Shown: in pieces, positions 10,944 through 23,200 of the stretch | How positions within the stretch are numbered: position 1 is the first letter of the stretch | Layout: the number at the start of each line of letters is the position of its first letter | DNA from: Zygnema cylindricum | Lineage: Eukaryota; Streptophyta; Zygnematophyceae; Zygnematales; Zygnemataceae | Direction: 5' to 3' | Assembly (NCBI GenBank): GCA_037447655.1 | Contig: JBBHKE010000975.1 | Span: 51,135-115,134 of the forward strand | DNA length: 64,000 bases | Program-made: the position numbers and the translations under genes | Notes under the pieces: model-generated | Told to the model about the DNA's origin: nothing | The model's database searches: none | Seen by the model: the letters and a program-made list of their open reading frames with translations, nothing else

Positions 10944-13900
10944 TTATACATTGGAATTGAAGGGGTAAAAAGTTGGATGCTTCACCTCCTTTGCCCTCTT
11001 GTCAGGTGGTGTCCACGCTGCAAGAGGCTCGGTAGGAAGCACAGTTGCAGATTCCTTCCAAGTCCATGGTGTAAGCGGCTCGGTTGAAGTCCCCGTCACA
11101 GATTCCTTCCATTTCTTCTGCCAGGGACTTGCCGATGGCTTGCGGTGTTTGAAGCGGTCAAACTTCACTGGAAGTGAATTTAAGCCCCTCCTTTGTTTCA
11201 TCTTCAAAGCCAAAGGTGTAGCACTGACACGTTTCTGAGCAGTCATTGAGCTTGACATCTTCTGTGACCAGAAGTCTTCCTCAGGCCTCCTCTGTGGGCT
11301 AACTCTTTCAGTTTGATGGTAATCTTCATCATCTAAGTGGGAGGGAAGAGGATTTTCACTCACCATGGACCAGGGAGCTTTCTTCTGAGCTTGGAAAGCC
11401 TTTATTTTTTCAGTAAATGGTTGTTCCACCCTTATGTTAGGAGCTTTATTGCTGTCTGCTTCAGTTCTCCTTGTTGCTAGCCATCTGTCTAAAGCTCCGA
11501 CAACCGAATGGTCATCATGAAATTCTATTCCATTTCTTGCGTTGTTGAACTCATCTGGAAAAGACAAGCAGGAAAACAAATGAGTACTTTCTAAAAGTAT
11601 ATGTTTAACCTCTTTCATATCTTGAGAGATGTATACTCCAGCTTACCGTCGAGCTTGTCTGAAGACAGATGGTCGACCAACTTTGGGGTTTCAAAGTCTT
11701 TGAAAGACCACGATTCCTCTTGGTACCCTTCGATTGGATTTGTTTGTGGAAAAGGAGGTGGTGAAATTGGTCCTGGTTCTGGCTCCCCACAAATCTCAGC
11801 AGCAGGAGGGAAATAAACAGCATTGATTTGCTCATCCTGAAGGCCGTTTGTGTGAGGACCAAAACGAGCATCATCGTAAGGCTGGAAACCCTGCACCACT
11901 GAATCCCTCATTGTTGATTTGAGGTTATTCCATTCTTGACTGTCACGGTATTCAGTCGACTGCCACTGATTATGTGACATATGATCTTCTCCTGTTAAGC
12001 TGCTATTCCAATTTTTCTCAGGCGCATGCAAATGATGACCATTCTCAGCTCTCATATGCTCGTTCCCATGGATTACTTGAGGAACACCTTCATAAGCAAG
12101 GTGCGAAAGATGCTTTCTGGCTTCTGCACAACTCTTGGGATCGGGAAGGTGTCCTCTTGTAGCATGCTGCTCTTGCCTTTCCCCGTATTTTGCCACTCCA
12201 CCTGGTGTATCTAAAAATGGACCAACGTTTAGGTCTGTGTAAGAACCTTCCCCTTCAGCTAAATGTCCCCCTTCCCTAATATTTTGACCAGAATGGAGAA
12301 CATCGACTCCCATATTTTCAGTTTCGACAATTTCGTCGGGAGCCTGTTGGCGATGCTGACATTCTGCCTGGAATAACAGCAGACATCGTTCGGGAATGCC
12401 ATATTTTACAGTTGCAGCAAGTTGCTGCTCTGCACTCAGGCAAATGTACACAGGAAGAGGAATGCCGCACCCAAGTATAGCAGAAGAACTCAGTGGGTTG
12501 AGGCCAGGAAAAGAGTTTAGAAAAGCCTCTGCTAGGGTCTCAGATTCGCGCACAGGTGGACAAAGAGTTTTAGTATTATCCCGAACAGCAAGTAGGAAAC
12601 CTCGCACAAGTTGCACTGTAGTCATCAAGGAGTCAGACAAAAAGCATTGGAGGTAGATATCGAGCCCGACTGCAGCAGCATAAAGACTGTCCATTGAATG
12701 CAAAAATCCGGCGGTGAAGGTTCTTTCTCCTTCAAAAATCTGCAAACAAACGGAGGGCTATGGACGGAGTGACTTTATTGAAAAAAAATCGTGCAAGTAC
12801 GTTAAACAGAAAAACCAAAATTTCTTATAGCAGGACTTCATAACGAAAACAGCTACCGCTCTGTTTTTTGATGTTGACAGGTCAAAACCAAGAAGCGGAC
12901 TACAAAATGACAGCAAGAAGCTTTCCTGAGTAAATGCTCACCATTATGCATTCTTGATGACCAAAGCCAATGGCTTTCAAGTGTTTATCAACGATGGTGT
13001 CAATGGCCTCATTGAATGCAAATGACGTTTGCTGTTGCAGCCTTCCCTCATCCATGTGTAGCTTCTCCTTCGAGTAGACTATGAGGCATGCTGCAGGGCT
13101 GATAATAAAGTCGACTGGGACATGAATCTCCCTTTCCACAATCTGCAACAATTATGTGACAAGCGCGATAGGATCAAGGTTCATATATAGGAGAAAGTTG
13201 TGCAAGCCCCCCTAAGTGATTGTGCAAAGGACAACTTTTACACATGACACTTTTGGATGTCTATAGGATGTCATTTGACAAATGAAGCTGCGAAGTTTTT
13301 ATAATTATCCACTACAGCTCACATTATTTCTATCAACATCTAAAGTCAGAGGATAACAGTGTTTTGGGCCCATCACTCAAACAACCATTCTCTGGCATAT
13401 CCCAGCTTTTTTCTGGAGTGGCAAAATATATAGAATGATGCGACGAGCCTAACCTGGATACCATGTTGTTCTATTTCAAGAATCTTCTGATAGTATTCCC
13501 TTTTTTGTGCCAAGAGAGAGGGTTGTCCATTATCAATATTTGCGATGATGGTTGCACGATAGCTCCTCTTGCTGAAACTTTGTTGTTTAGTATGTAAGGA
13601 GGTTTGTTTCCTGTCGTGCAGAGAAACCTGGGTCAAGCAAAGCAAAGAACTTGGATGTCACAAGCTGATCATTCTTCTCACGTGAAGGCATTATAAAATA
13701 TCAGGCGGCACACTTTTTTTGACAATCGTTTCAGACGTATGCATTTGGAAAAATATTCAGTGGATAGATTAATAAATCTTAGAGCAAGCTGAGCATTATG
13801 CGTCCTACCTGTTGGAGGTTTCCTCCTGACTGTTGGCTCTTTTCTTGGTTGTTTACGACTGAAACTTTTATTGATTGTGGCGTCTTGTCTTTTGTTTTTT

Positions 13901-16900
13901 CCAAAATTTCTTGCCCCTTTCGTATCTCCTGCCTCACTGAGCACTGCAAGCAAAAAGGCTCAGAGAATAATAACAGAAAGTTTGACGAGAACAAAAAACA
14001 CATTATTGGCTATATCTTGTTGGTATTCTTCATCCTCAAGTGAAATTAGCTACAAAGGATGGTTTTTGCTATTCAACAACTCTGGTTGTGTATGGCACGT
14101 ACAAGCAATGCACTTATACGTATAGGGGTTCAGACAGCACTCATCGATCGAGCCCCCTGCCCAATCGGAATTCCCAAACGTGGAAGGCCAATGCATGAAA
14201 GTATTATAAAGGATGCATGTTCATGCGACCTAAACACACGTGTATTCATGCGAGTAGATAGGTGTGTATGATATACCTCAGGTGAGCTCTGGTTTGTGCT
14301 TTTCCATGGAGTCACAGAAAGTACATGGATTTTTGATTTTCCTGCAGTCGGTAAATACATATAAGTGTCTTGATTGTAGAATACAATCATAGAGAATTTG
14401 TCCATTGGAAATGTTTGAGTGATGTACCTGCGTCATGAAAGATACTTTTAGTAGCTCTTTTATTCACAAGTCAACATACAAAATAGAAATTGAGCACTCC
14501 CAGTGTCGTCCAAGCATTGTTTTATCTGCATATGATGTCCTAAACTGAAGGTTAGATTGTGATATACTTACGCAGGTGGCACCAACAAGCAGCTCGAAAA
14601 GTTGAGAGCTTTGGAAACTGCCTGATTGAGGCATTCTGCGTTCGTCCCTTGGAAGGAGCCGTCTTTGAGAAATACCTCCTCCCTGTCTATCTGATAAGGT
14701 TTCAAGTCAAGGGCAACAAGCTGCCTGTACATTGTGAAAAATGCTCGACGCTCTGCAACAAGGAGGATTTTTGGTTTCACTTCGTTTAAGCATATTTGTC
14801 CAGTAGTCTCCTTCAGCAAACCTTCCAATGCAGCAAGTTTTGGATGATCTTCTATTGCGCCATTTTCTACTTGTTCGTGGGACATTTGAAGTGCCTTATC
14901 TGTTTTCGCTGTAAACAACCTAAGAAATTTCATTGATTGTGTAATGTGTTCCAAATAGAGATGAGAGACCCTTATCCCGTATTCATAACAATTATAAGCC
15001 GTTTGTCTGAGGACATACAAGCATGCTAGTTTACGAAGAAGAGATCTATCAAGAGGGTTGGCTTGAGCTGCCTTTTTTACGGATGACTGAAGCATAGCAT
15101 TGCCGCTGTGCTTTACTCCAAATGGAGGTGCCCCAATGCGTCTCAGGTTACAATCGCTCGCTAAAATGACCTGATACTCATCAGAAACTACCTCCAAGAC
15201 TTGTTGAATTTCAGATGAAAGATTGATGGTGTGTTGAAAAATGTTCGTTGCAGCTGCATCCTTCTCATCAGGAGCTGTTGCTGTGCCTGTGTCAATGTGT
15301 GCATTGGAAAATCCTGCAAGGTCAGAGGCAGCTTCATTTTCCAAGCTGCCAACTGTGCCACCTCTTCTAGTGTTTAAAAAGAAGTTCAGCTCGTTCAACA
15401 TGGATGACCCGAGTCCTTGTAATGTAGATCTTCGTCGATTGATATACTCTTCTAAAGCAACAGACTGTGCACCACTGCCAGTTTTGGAGCTTGATATGAA
15501 TCCTGTGTCTAGTCTAGCCTCAGATTTTTTGTTGGGCAATAAAGCTGAAGCAGGTGTTGGTCTCGCATCATGACTTGGTTGGTCGAAATCCAGAAAGCAT
15601 ATCAAGCCCGGTTTTTCCATATCCAAGTGATGTTTTACCTTTAAGCCAAATCAAGCACCAGCACAAACTTGTCAAACACAGCTTACAAAGCTTGAAATCA
15701 TGCCGTATTAATGCTCCATATTAATGTATATTCAAAGCCGAAATTTGCCCGACAAATCCCAATTTATTCAAATGGAAAGACTTCGGGCTCAAGTCGAATG
15801 CATAAGCGGAACTTTAGAATTGAGATGTAGAATTGTGATAGTTCAAGTGAGAGCAAGTGAAGAAATTGCTGGTAATGGAAGTATCGGTTGTCATTACCTC
15901 AATGTCCACGAAAGCACTGCTCTCATTTTGTAGTCTTTTTCTTGAGTGCCAGCAACCATCATCATGACAGTCTTCATTATCTTGTGACATGTGCCAATCC
16001 AAGTAAAGAGCATCGCTTGCCGACAACTGACAGCCTGTATAACTGTTGGCCAACTGCGAAAAGGCTAAAGATCCAAGAGTTCCATACGGGTTATCGAAAG
16101 AGAGAATGGGTGTAGGAAGGTGGCAGAAAGAGAAACAGTCTAATGTCAAATCAGGCGCAACAATCAAAGACTGTAATTTAGCAGTAGATGCAAGTGAATT
16201 TAAGTGATCGGATGTTACCTCTTGCTTTTCTAGAGAATTCAAAATAGTTTTTGAATGAGATAAAGGCTTCAGTCCACTTGAATCAATTGGACATGGTTTT
16301 TCCAGGCTGATGTACCTTTGACCATCATCGGTAACTGTTTTTTCTTCTCTCAGAAGTGCTCCAATACATGCAATGCTATCAGATTCCTTTGGATGAGGAA
16401 AGTACGGAAGAAAAAGCTTATGGATTAGAGATGGAACGTCATCATGTAACTGTGCAGCTACCTCACTGCTTGAAACATCATATAGCTGGCAAGATTTCAA
16501 GATTCCCAGTGTTTCAATTGCAGGACTGGAGAAGTCATCCATGGTGCCTTCCTCAATATTGTCTGATGGCAATTGAAGCTCCAAAAATGGAGCCGAATCA
16601 TCGTCTCGATTGGACCTATATCTGTCACATGGACTCAGTGTTCTTGTATCGTGAACCAAAAGCGTAATCAACAATTCTGATACGCTGTTAGCCAATGCTT
16701 TGTGCAAAGGTGGCTCCAAATGAGAAGGTAACAAACCCATGGAAACCTGTGTCAATAAACAGAACACTCATTTTTTTTAATGGCATGAAATGCATCTTCT
16801 TCAGTGTTATTCGAATTGACTGATGCTTTTAACCTGAGCCCTGCTATTAAAACCCAGCCAATATATAAAAGCATTGATGGTGTGCTCAATGCATAATGTT

Positions 16901-17626
16901 TAAGTGAAAGCAAGCCACGTTCCTAGACTGAATAAGTTCAGTGGTACGCACTTCCCACTGCTTCAAGCTGTCGTCATTTTCTTCATGCAAGTGGTAAAAA
17001 TTTGTCAGCATCTCCTTGTTCCAGAGAAAGGGTCCTTTATAATTCTGCCTTGGAAAACACAAGAGGGAAATGGAAAAGGAAAAGGTTAATCATTTCGAAA
17101 GTTTTCCATCAAAACAACATAGAATCAGCTCTCACAGTGTGCAGGCAACATGATTCGGGGGAAAAGTACTCCTCAATATGGTTACCAGCCTGAATAAAAA
17201 TGGTTGAGGAAAATCTGGAATACAAACCTGCTCGAGAAGTTGTAGAGGCTCAAGAGTTTGGGAGAAGCCTAAGCAATCTCGGTCGCAACGAGGACTGAAA
17301 AGGTTACCATCTTGACATGCACGCGATCTCAGCACTCCTGTTCCTGATTGTATCAGCTCCAATTTTTGCGGCAAAAGTAATGATGAAAGCCGCTCTGCTG
17401 CTCTAACTGAAAGCTCTGTTGGTTGTAAGAGATCCTTCCTTCCATTGACCTGCACTGAGGTAGAGGAGTTCATACACCCTAAGTGAACCCACTCTGAAAT
17501 TCTTTGCCTAGAGCCAACATCCAATGCCGACACATGGATGCTTGGTAGAAGTATTTTCTTTTCATACTCAGTACTCTGTGAATAGATTTCATGATAATAG
17601 TCAGTATTCCACCATCGTAGACGCAT
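10944..17626 (-). CDS. SHOC1: SHOC1/ZIP2-like meiotic crossover protein (XPF-like, nine exons)
   Basis: Predicted exons on the minus strand are 17626-17228, 16746-15898, 15638-14572, 14427-14277, 13943-13809, 13627-13454, 13142-12942, 12739-11647 and 11554-10944. All introns are GT-AG, the frame is continuous, and the product is 1559 residues. It resembles plant SHORTAGE IN CHIASMATA 1, a ZMM protein that acts with PTD (Spo16/ERCC1-like) to stabilise class I crossover intermediates in meiosis. Support includes the start MRLRWWNTDYY, LASDCNLRRIGAPPFG in exon 3, PMDKFSMIVFYN in exon 4, and the XPF-nuclease-like block of exons 6-8 (EYYQKILEIEQHGIQ, IVEREIHVPVDFIISP, IFEGERTF). A helix-hairpin-helix-like region follows (FPGLNPLSSSAIL). 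The XPF catalytic ERK triad is replaced: after VDFIISPAAC comes LIVYS. The C-terminal 200 residues are basic and probably disordered. Size agrees with Arabidopsis SHOC1 (about 1600). Small exons were placed by splice signals and frame and could shift slightly. Confidence 0.9.
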
Positions 17627-20291
17627 TTTCTCTTTGACACCGACAGCTTCCTGTCTATTTTGCGAGATTTGTTTTAATTTCAGTAGTTAAGAATGTTGAA
17701 TGTGGTCCAGCTTTATGCGAGCAACAGCAACCGTGCGAACAAGTTGACGACCACAAAAAATGCACGCCCCAATAAACAACGAGGAATAGAGATACTGCTA
17801 TGTATAAACTTTCCAGAACGCGCTCTTACAGTGAAGCCGTACTCTAGCTTCATGGGCATTCAATGATAACAGGAGGGGTATCCAAGCAGTGGCACCGTCT
17901 TTGCATTGCAACGCTAAATTTAAATGCGGAGTCCTTACAACGACGGCATTAGCGATTCGTCCATATGGGAACTACAATAATTTTTGACCATTTCTGGATC
18001 GGATTTTTTGCTACGGCGGCGTTTGGCCGATTTGGCGCCGTTCACTGATTTTCAAACAGAAAACTGCCGTTAGCATCATAGTTCAAAAGTGGGTGAAAGT
18101 AGGCCCATACAACATGCCTATTGTATGCAAAACATACAATATGTCCTTAAGACCCATATTGTATTCAGACCTATTCGGACCAATTAAAACATTTGGATCG
18201 AAAAATTTTATTTACACCGTCAGATTCGGACGATCGGACGGTCGCTGATCAAAGTAGCGATCTAAGAGGATCACATGAAAAACCCATAACACAACTTACG
18301 ATAAAGGCGCCGACCAAAGGCCTACCATAAAAACGCCTACTTTTGAACTATGGTTAGCATGTGCGACAGTTACTATATGGACAATCCGGTCGAGAGTTTT
18401 TCTACCAATTTTTTTTGAAATTGCTATCGCAGCACCTTCATCAGACCTACACTGACAACTCCCAAAATTGACTTTTTGACACCTGTTTTACTAAATCGAC
18501 AGTGTGCATGCCTTCTGATAGTTTAAAATCGCCTTATTTCTTAGCCAAATGGGGGCTTTAGGAATTCCTTTGGTGCTACTATAATTATATTTTAACATCA
18601 CTCAAAATGCTGAGTATAGCATTTGCTCCCATCACTCTCCTATTTTCAAGATCCAGGAATCTTGTTTCAGGGGACATATGTGCTGGATATCCAGTGGGCT
18701 TAAATGGTCTTTAAAGTGTTAAGGAAGCAAGTGACTAAAGGTGGTGGCTTCATTAGATCCTTGTGACCAGCTGGAATGCTAAACCAGTAAAGATTCTCTT
18801 CATCTTTTTTTGCCCTGGATGTGAGCAACGCTTCGGTGAAAGGAGAGCAAGCTGGAGAATAATTTCAACAGAACAGGGACATACTAGTTGAAAGATGAGA
18901 AGTTCAGTGTCCATCGCTGTAAGTGCAAAAAAATATTAGTGTAAACAGGAGATTACAATGTACTACTACTTATTAACTCTGAGGAGACGTTGGCAGCTTG
19001 TAGACCACTCCTTTGCACAACGTTACTAACACTATTTTGTGATATTTTCTCTCAAAAAATGTCGCAACGAAACTAGTGTTAGTAGCACTACGAGCAATGG
19101 GCAGAGATTTGTCTCTGCCAACCCCCTTCCCCCTTCCCCCCACTTTCAAACAATTTCCAAGTGAAATGAGAGACAGGACAAGGGAGAGAACAGAATGTAG
19201 AAAGGGTAAGAGGTAGGAGATAAAAATAGATTATGATCAAGAATTTAGATTTCAGACACTTGGGGAAAATATGGCAAGTTGAAGGAGATAGGAAGGGAAG
19301 AGCTGAAAGTTGAAAAGAAAAGAAAGTTGATAAAACAAGCGAGATAATACATGAGCCGTGTAGTTTACACTTGTCCAACAACTTTCTATTCAAATATTAT
19401 CTTCCAAAAACGGTGGCTTTTTTCTTTGTGCATGTTTTTGACCATGCCGAGCAAAATTCCTATTGATTTTTGATGAGGGGCCCCACCTCATAGTGATGCA
19501 CAGAAATACAAGGACCAGGTACAACAACGCACATCTACACAAACAATAGCATGGAACAAATAGTACATTATGGAAAATTCAATTCGGGACACTCTAATTC
19601 ACATCTTCAACAGTTATCCTGCTAACTGTCAGTTAAAAGTACGGTTGACCTGTCAGTAATGACTTGTTTCAATACCCTAAATATTCTCGATACATCATCA
19701 CTAAGCTAACTGCAGACCATACATTTACCGTCTGTTGTTTTCAGATCTCTCATCTTTTTCCACAATCTTTATAGAGTTACTGAACTGAATTAATTTACAG
19801 TAGTAGTAACAAGATATTCTCCCTGAGCATTCAGATATGGCACATCGGATATCAACTTTCGGCAGAACAATTTAACATAGAATATGGATACTAACTGTAC
19901 AATACACAGAAGTACTAACGACACATATAGATAATCACGTTTTTGTTAAACACTTCTCTGTGCAGCCGAATCTTAATTTTCCATGCTTTTCAGAAGTAAA
20001 TTTTTACACACAGCTTCCCCCAGTATTCTACAATGTTTGCTCAAAGCAAGGCAAAAAGAGGTGCCGCCCTAAAAGCGGAAAACGAAGACGTTACTGAACA
20101 GAACAAAAAGGTACAATACAAGCCATATTCCATCTGGCATCTTGCAATTGATGATCAGGAACAGCCCCACTCGTACCATTGGCTCGCACCATTGCCTATG
20201 CACTGAATGCACTCCCATATCCTATCCATTTTTTTCCCCATAACCTTCACACTCTCTCTATGTACTGAGTCCTGCCCGTGCATAACACACA
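17627..20291. other. Intergenic region between SHOC1-like and U2AF-like genes
   Basis: It must contain the SHOC1-like promoter (just above 17626 on the minus strand) and the 3' UTR of the U2AF-like gene. Apart from the MITE at 18077-18352 I see no repeat or gene. An open frame near 19088-19393 is low-complexity and unsupported. Confidence 0.5.
18077..18352. mobile_element. hAT-type MITE, 276 bp
   Basis: Perfect 14-bp terminal inverted repeats CATAGTTCAAAAGT are flanked by a perfect 8-bp target duplication GTTAGCAT (18069-18076 and 18353-18360). The 8-bp duplication is the hAT hallmark. The interior has no coding capacity. Intact ends and identical duplications suggest a fairly recent insertion about 450 bp upstream of the SHOC1-like start codon. 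Confidence 0.9.
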
Positions 20292-23200
20292 TCATAGATG
20301 GGAGGTCAGATGACTCTGAACTGCCAGAGCCAGTGCCTGTTTTTCCTCCACTGTCCGAGGCTGAAGGCCCTTTTTGAATTTCCGTTGATATAACCGCAAC
20401 GGCAAATATGTGCAGGTGATTTTACGCCCATTAAACAACCTTCCATGCAGGGCATGTGCAGCTTTGCAGGCAGAGTCCTCCCGAGAATACTCAACATACA
20501 CTCGTCCTACACGCCAAGGTTCCACTTCTGCATCGTTTCTTTTTTCTTCTTGTACTCCAGAACTTGAGCGTGCCTTTCCACCACCCTCAATCAGGTCACC
20601 GGATTTCTTTACGCCAATTTTGTCGACGTTTTCTTCATGTTTGGTGTCAAGAGATGTCTCCGTTTCTGATGCTTGTACCTTACCATCAGTGGCTCCTGTA
20701 CTGCAACTTTCAGCCGGTTGGGCCACAACAGGCTCCATTGTTGTTGTCCCAGTTGTTTCTTCCCCCTGATTGGCTTCCACATTCATAGTTTTGATTTCAT
20801 CTGTTTTCACAACGTCTTCACACTCCTGGGCGTCTGCCTTTATTGCAGCCACTGTGTCATCGGTCACTTGGGTCTCGTTCCCTTCAACTGAGGTAGAGCT
20901 TATGACGGTCTCTCCAGAGCTTGCGAGTCGGCTGGCTTCAAGCTTGCTTTCGCGATTTTCTTCATCCTGCGGCGATTCCTCCGGTCGAACAATGTGGAGT
21001 GACTTCACATTTCCCAGCCTAAACTTCCACAGAACAGTAGAATAGATGCTTATTAGCACAAAAGCATTTTCGCCACAAACACCACTTTATTGAGGGAAGC
21101 CACTCAGATGAGACCTCAAATACAAGCCTTATAAGGTCAATGGAAATGCTCTGAAATTATGCGAAAACAGGAAAACTTCAATGCATCTGTCAATATGCGG
21201 CTTGTAAATCCAAGATTAGCTTGGGCCATCAAGGCTGGGTAAAGAAACACCCACTTGGCACACTCAATCCGAATGTCCTCCTCCACCTCCTGAAAATCAT
21301 CGTCTGAAATCCCGCGAAGCTCCTCTTCAGTGAACTGCATACTCCCATCGCATATCCCATCAGGCGTCACCATAGCTGACCATACTCACAACAAGGCAAT
21401 CCCTTATTGCAAACAAATGATCTAAATGAGAATGAAGAAAAATAAACAGAGGAAGGCAAACATCCCGACGAGTACTGGCCACCACAATTCAGTGTGGCAA
21501 ACCACTAATTTAGGAAATGTAAGTTTCACTACTTAAATGATGGGGCACACCGTGAAACAGCCTGGATTCACAAGGTGCCAAAATTACACTACTGAACACA
21601 TTTTCACAGAAAAATGGACCACGCTGAAGTGGATTATTCAGCACATGTATGACTGGAGGACACAAGCACAGACTACCACTAATGCACCTTGCTCAATTAT
21701 TCCAAACCCACAGGCTGCTGATTAAAACCGCTGCTCTCTTCAGCACCCCAAAATCATCGTCATGGTCATGGTTGTGGTCCCTGAGAAAGTAGATAAACTT
21801 CCTACAATACCATATCATAATACCAGAATGGATACACCACAATAGACGACTGCCATAGACAAGGAGACTCACCATGTGGCACAGTTCCACAATCTTGGTC
21901 GGAGGCTCCAAGAGGGGTTTTGCCTCCTCTGGAATGCCATAGAAGGGCGGCGCGTCCGCCTTGGCCTGCAGGCCGCCCACAGAGAGGACCCTCAAGACTC
22001 GCAACCGCTGTCTGATGTGGCAACGCACAGAAAACTCCCCTTCTCTCTCTGTCCTCCCCCTTCCCATCCTTCCCACCTTCCTCTCGCCACCTCTTCCCTT
22101 TCGTCTCCCTCCTATCCCCCCTTTCTATTTCTCTCACACATCCCCCTCCCACCCCACCCCGCGCTCTGACCCTCTCCCCTGTCGCCTATTTTCTTCTGCT
22201 TCTTTTGTACCACTCCCCTTTTTCACCCTCATCTCCCCTCCCCTCTTTCGACCCATCTCCCCCTTTCCCCCCTTCCCCTCTCCCCCCCTTTTCCCCTGCA
22301 CCCCTTTTCCCCTGCCCCCAGAGCCCCCTTGTCCCCATAGGCCCCTTCCCCCATTTCTCCCTCTCCGCCTCTTCCTCCCCCCCCCCCTTCTCCCCCTCCC
22401 TCTCTCTCTACCTGCAGCGGCGCCCCCGGCGTGGCCCTGCACACTGTGAGGCGCGTGGGCCCCAGCTGCAGCCCACTCAGACCCGCACACGCCGCGCCCG
22501 TCACCGCCAGCTCCGTGTACTGCGGGGGCCGCAGGGCACACCCAAGCACACACACCCGCACAGACAGAGGGACAGAGGGGCAGAGGGGCAGACCCTTTTG
22601 TTAGGCTTTTTAGAAGGTTAGTTGCAGGGTTGTTTCAGGGCTTTTTTCAAGCTTTTTTGCAAGGTTTGGTAGGATTTGCATTGACTCGAAATAATTTCTG
22701 AGCCACCCCCACAGGGCGAGGGACATAGAGAATGGGGAACAGAGCAATTTTTGAAGGGTTTTTCAATGTAATTTTCAAGGTTTTATCAGGGTTTTATCCA
22801 AGGTTTATTTGAGTTTTTCACTGACAGCTCCGAGTGTTAACCACACATACGCAGAGCCCCAGCAGGGTAGAGGGTTTCTTTTACTGATTTATAGAGTGGT
22901 TTCAAAATTGCTTCCAGGGTATTTTTTTGATTTGTTTTGGATTAATGTTTCAGAATTCAGACTTCTGCAAGTTTCTCCAGGGTTTTTCTCAGGTTCTGAT
23001 GAGGGTTTTCCTAGGGATTTTACGGGTTTTCAGGGTTTTTAGGATTTTTCGGACAGGCAGACGATATAAAAACAGAGAAACGGCATAAGGGAAAAATGTA
23101 TGGGAAAGATAAACAGAAATATTGTTCATCTCAAGGTGCAAACACTACGCTACAAATAGAGTCGAGAGAATGCAGCAATTGCAATAAAACACGTTCAAGT

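Noticed and set aside
17132-17227. Read-through of exon 1 of the SHOC1-like gene to 17132
   Set aside because: A GT donor (GTTTGT) at 17227 joins in frame to 16746 and gives a colinear SHOC1 protein, whereas the read-through ends in unrelated sequence.
19088-19393. Minus-strand hydrophobic frame of 101 codons
   Set aside because: Low-complexity Phe/Leu/Ser composition from an A/G-rich plus strand. No splice context, conservation signal or known motif.
21335-21390. Longer start of UHM exon 8 with MVTPDGICDGSMQ
   Set aside because: No upstream acceptor keeps the frame with the preceding exon. The AG at 21336-21335 gives phase 0 and the expected continuation CHM-FTEEEL.
22134-22621. GC-rich overlapping frames around U2AF-like exon 6
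   Set aside because: Only the 36-codon exon 22519-22412 fits RRM2. The rest is translation of the purine-rich intron and flanking GC-rich DNA.
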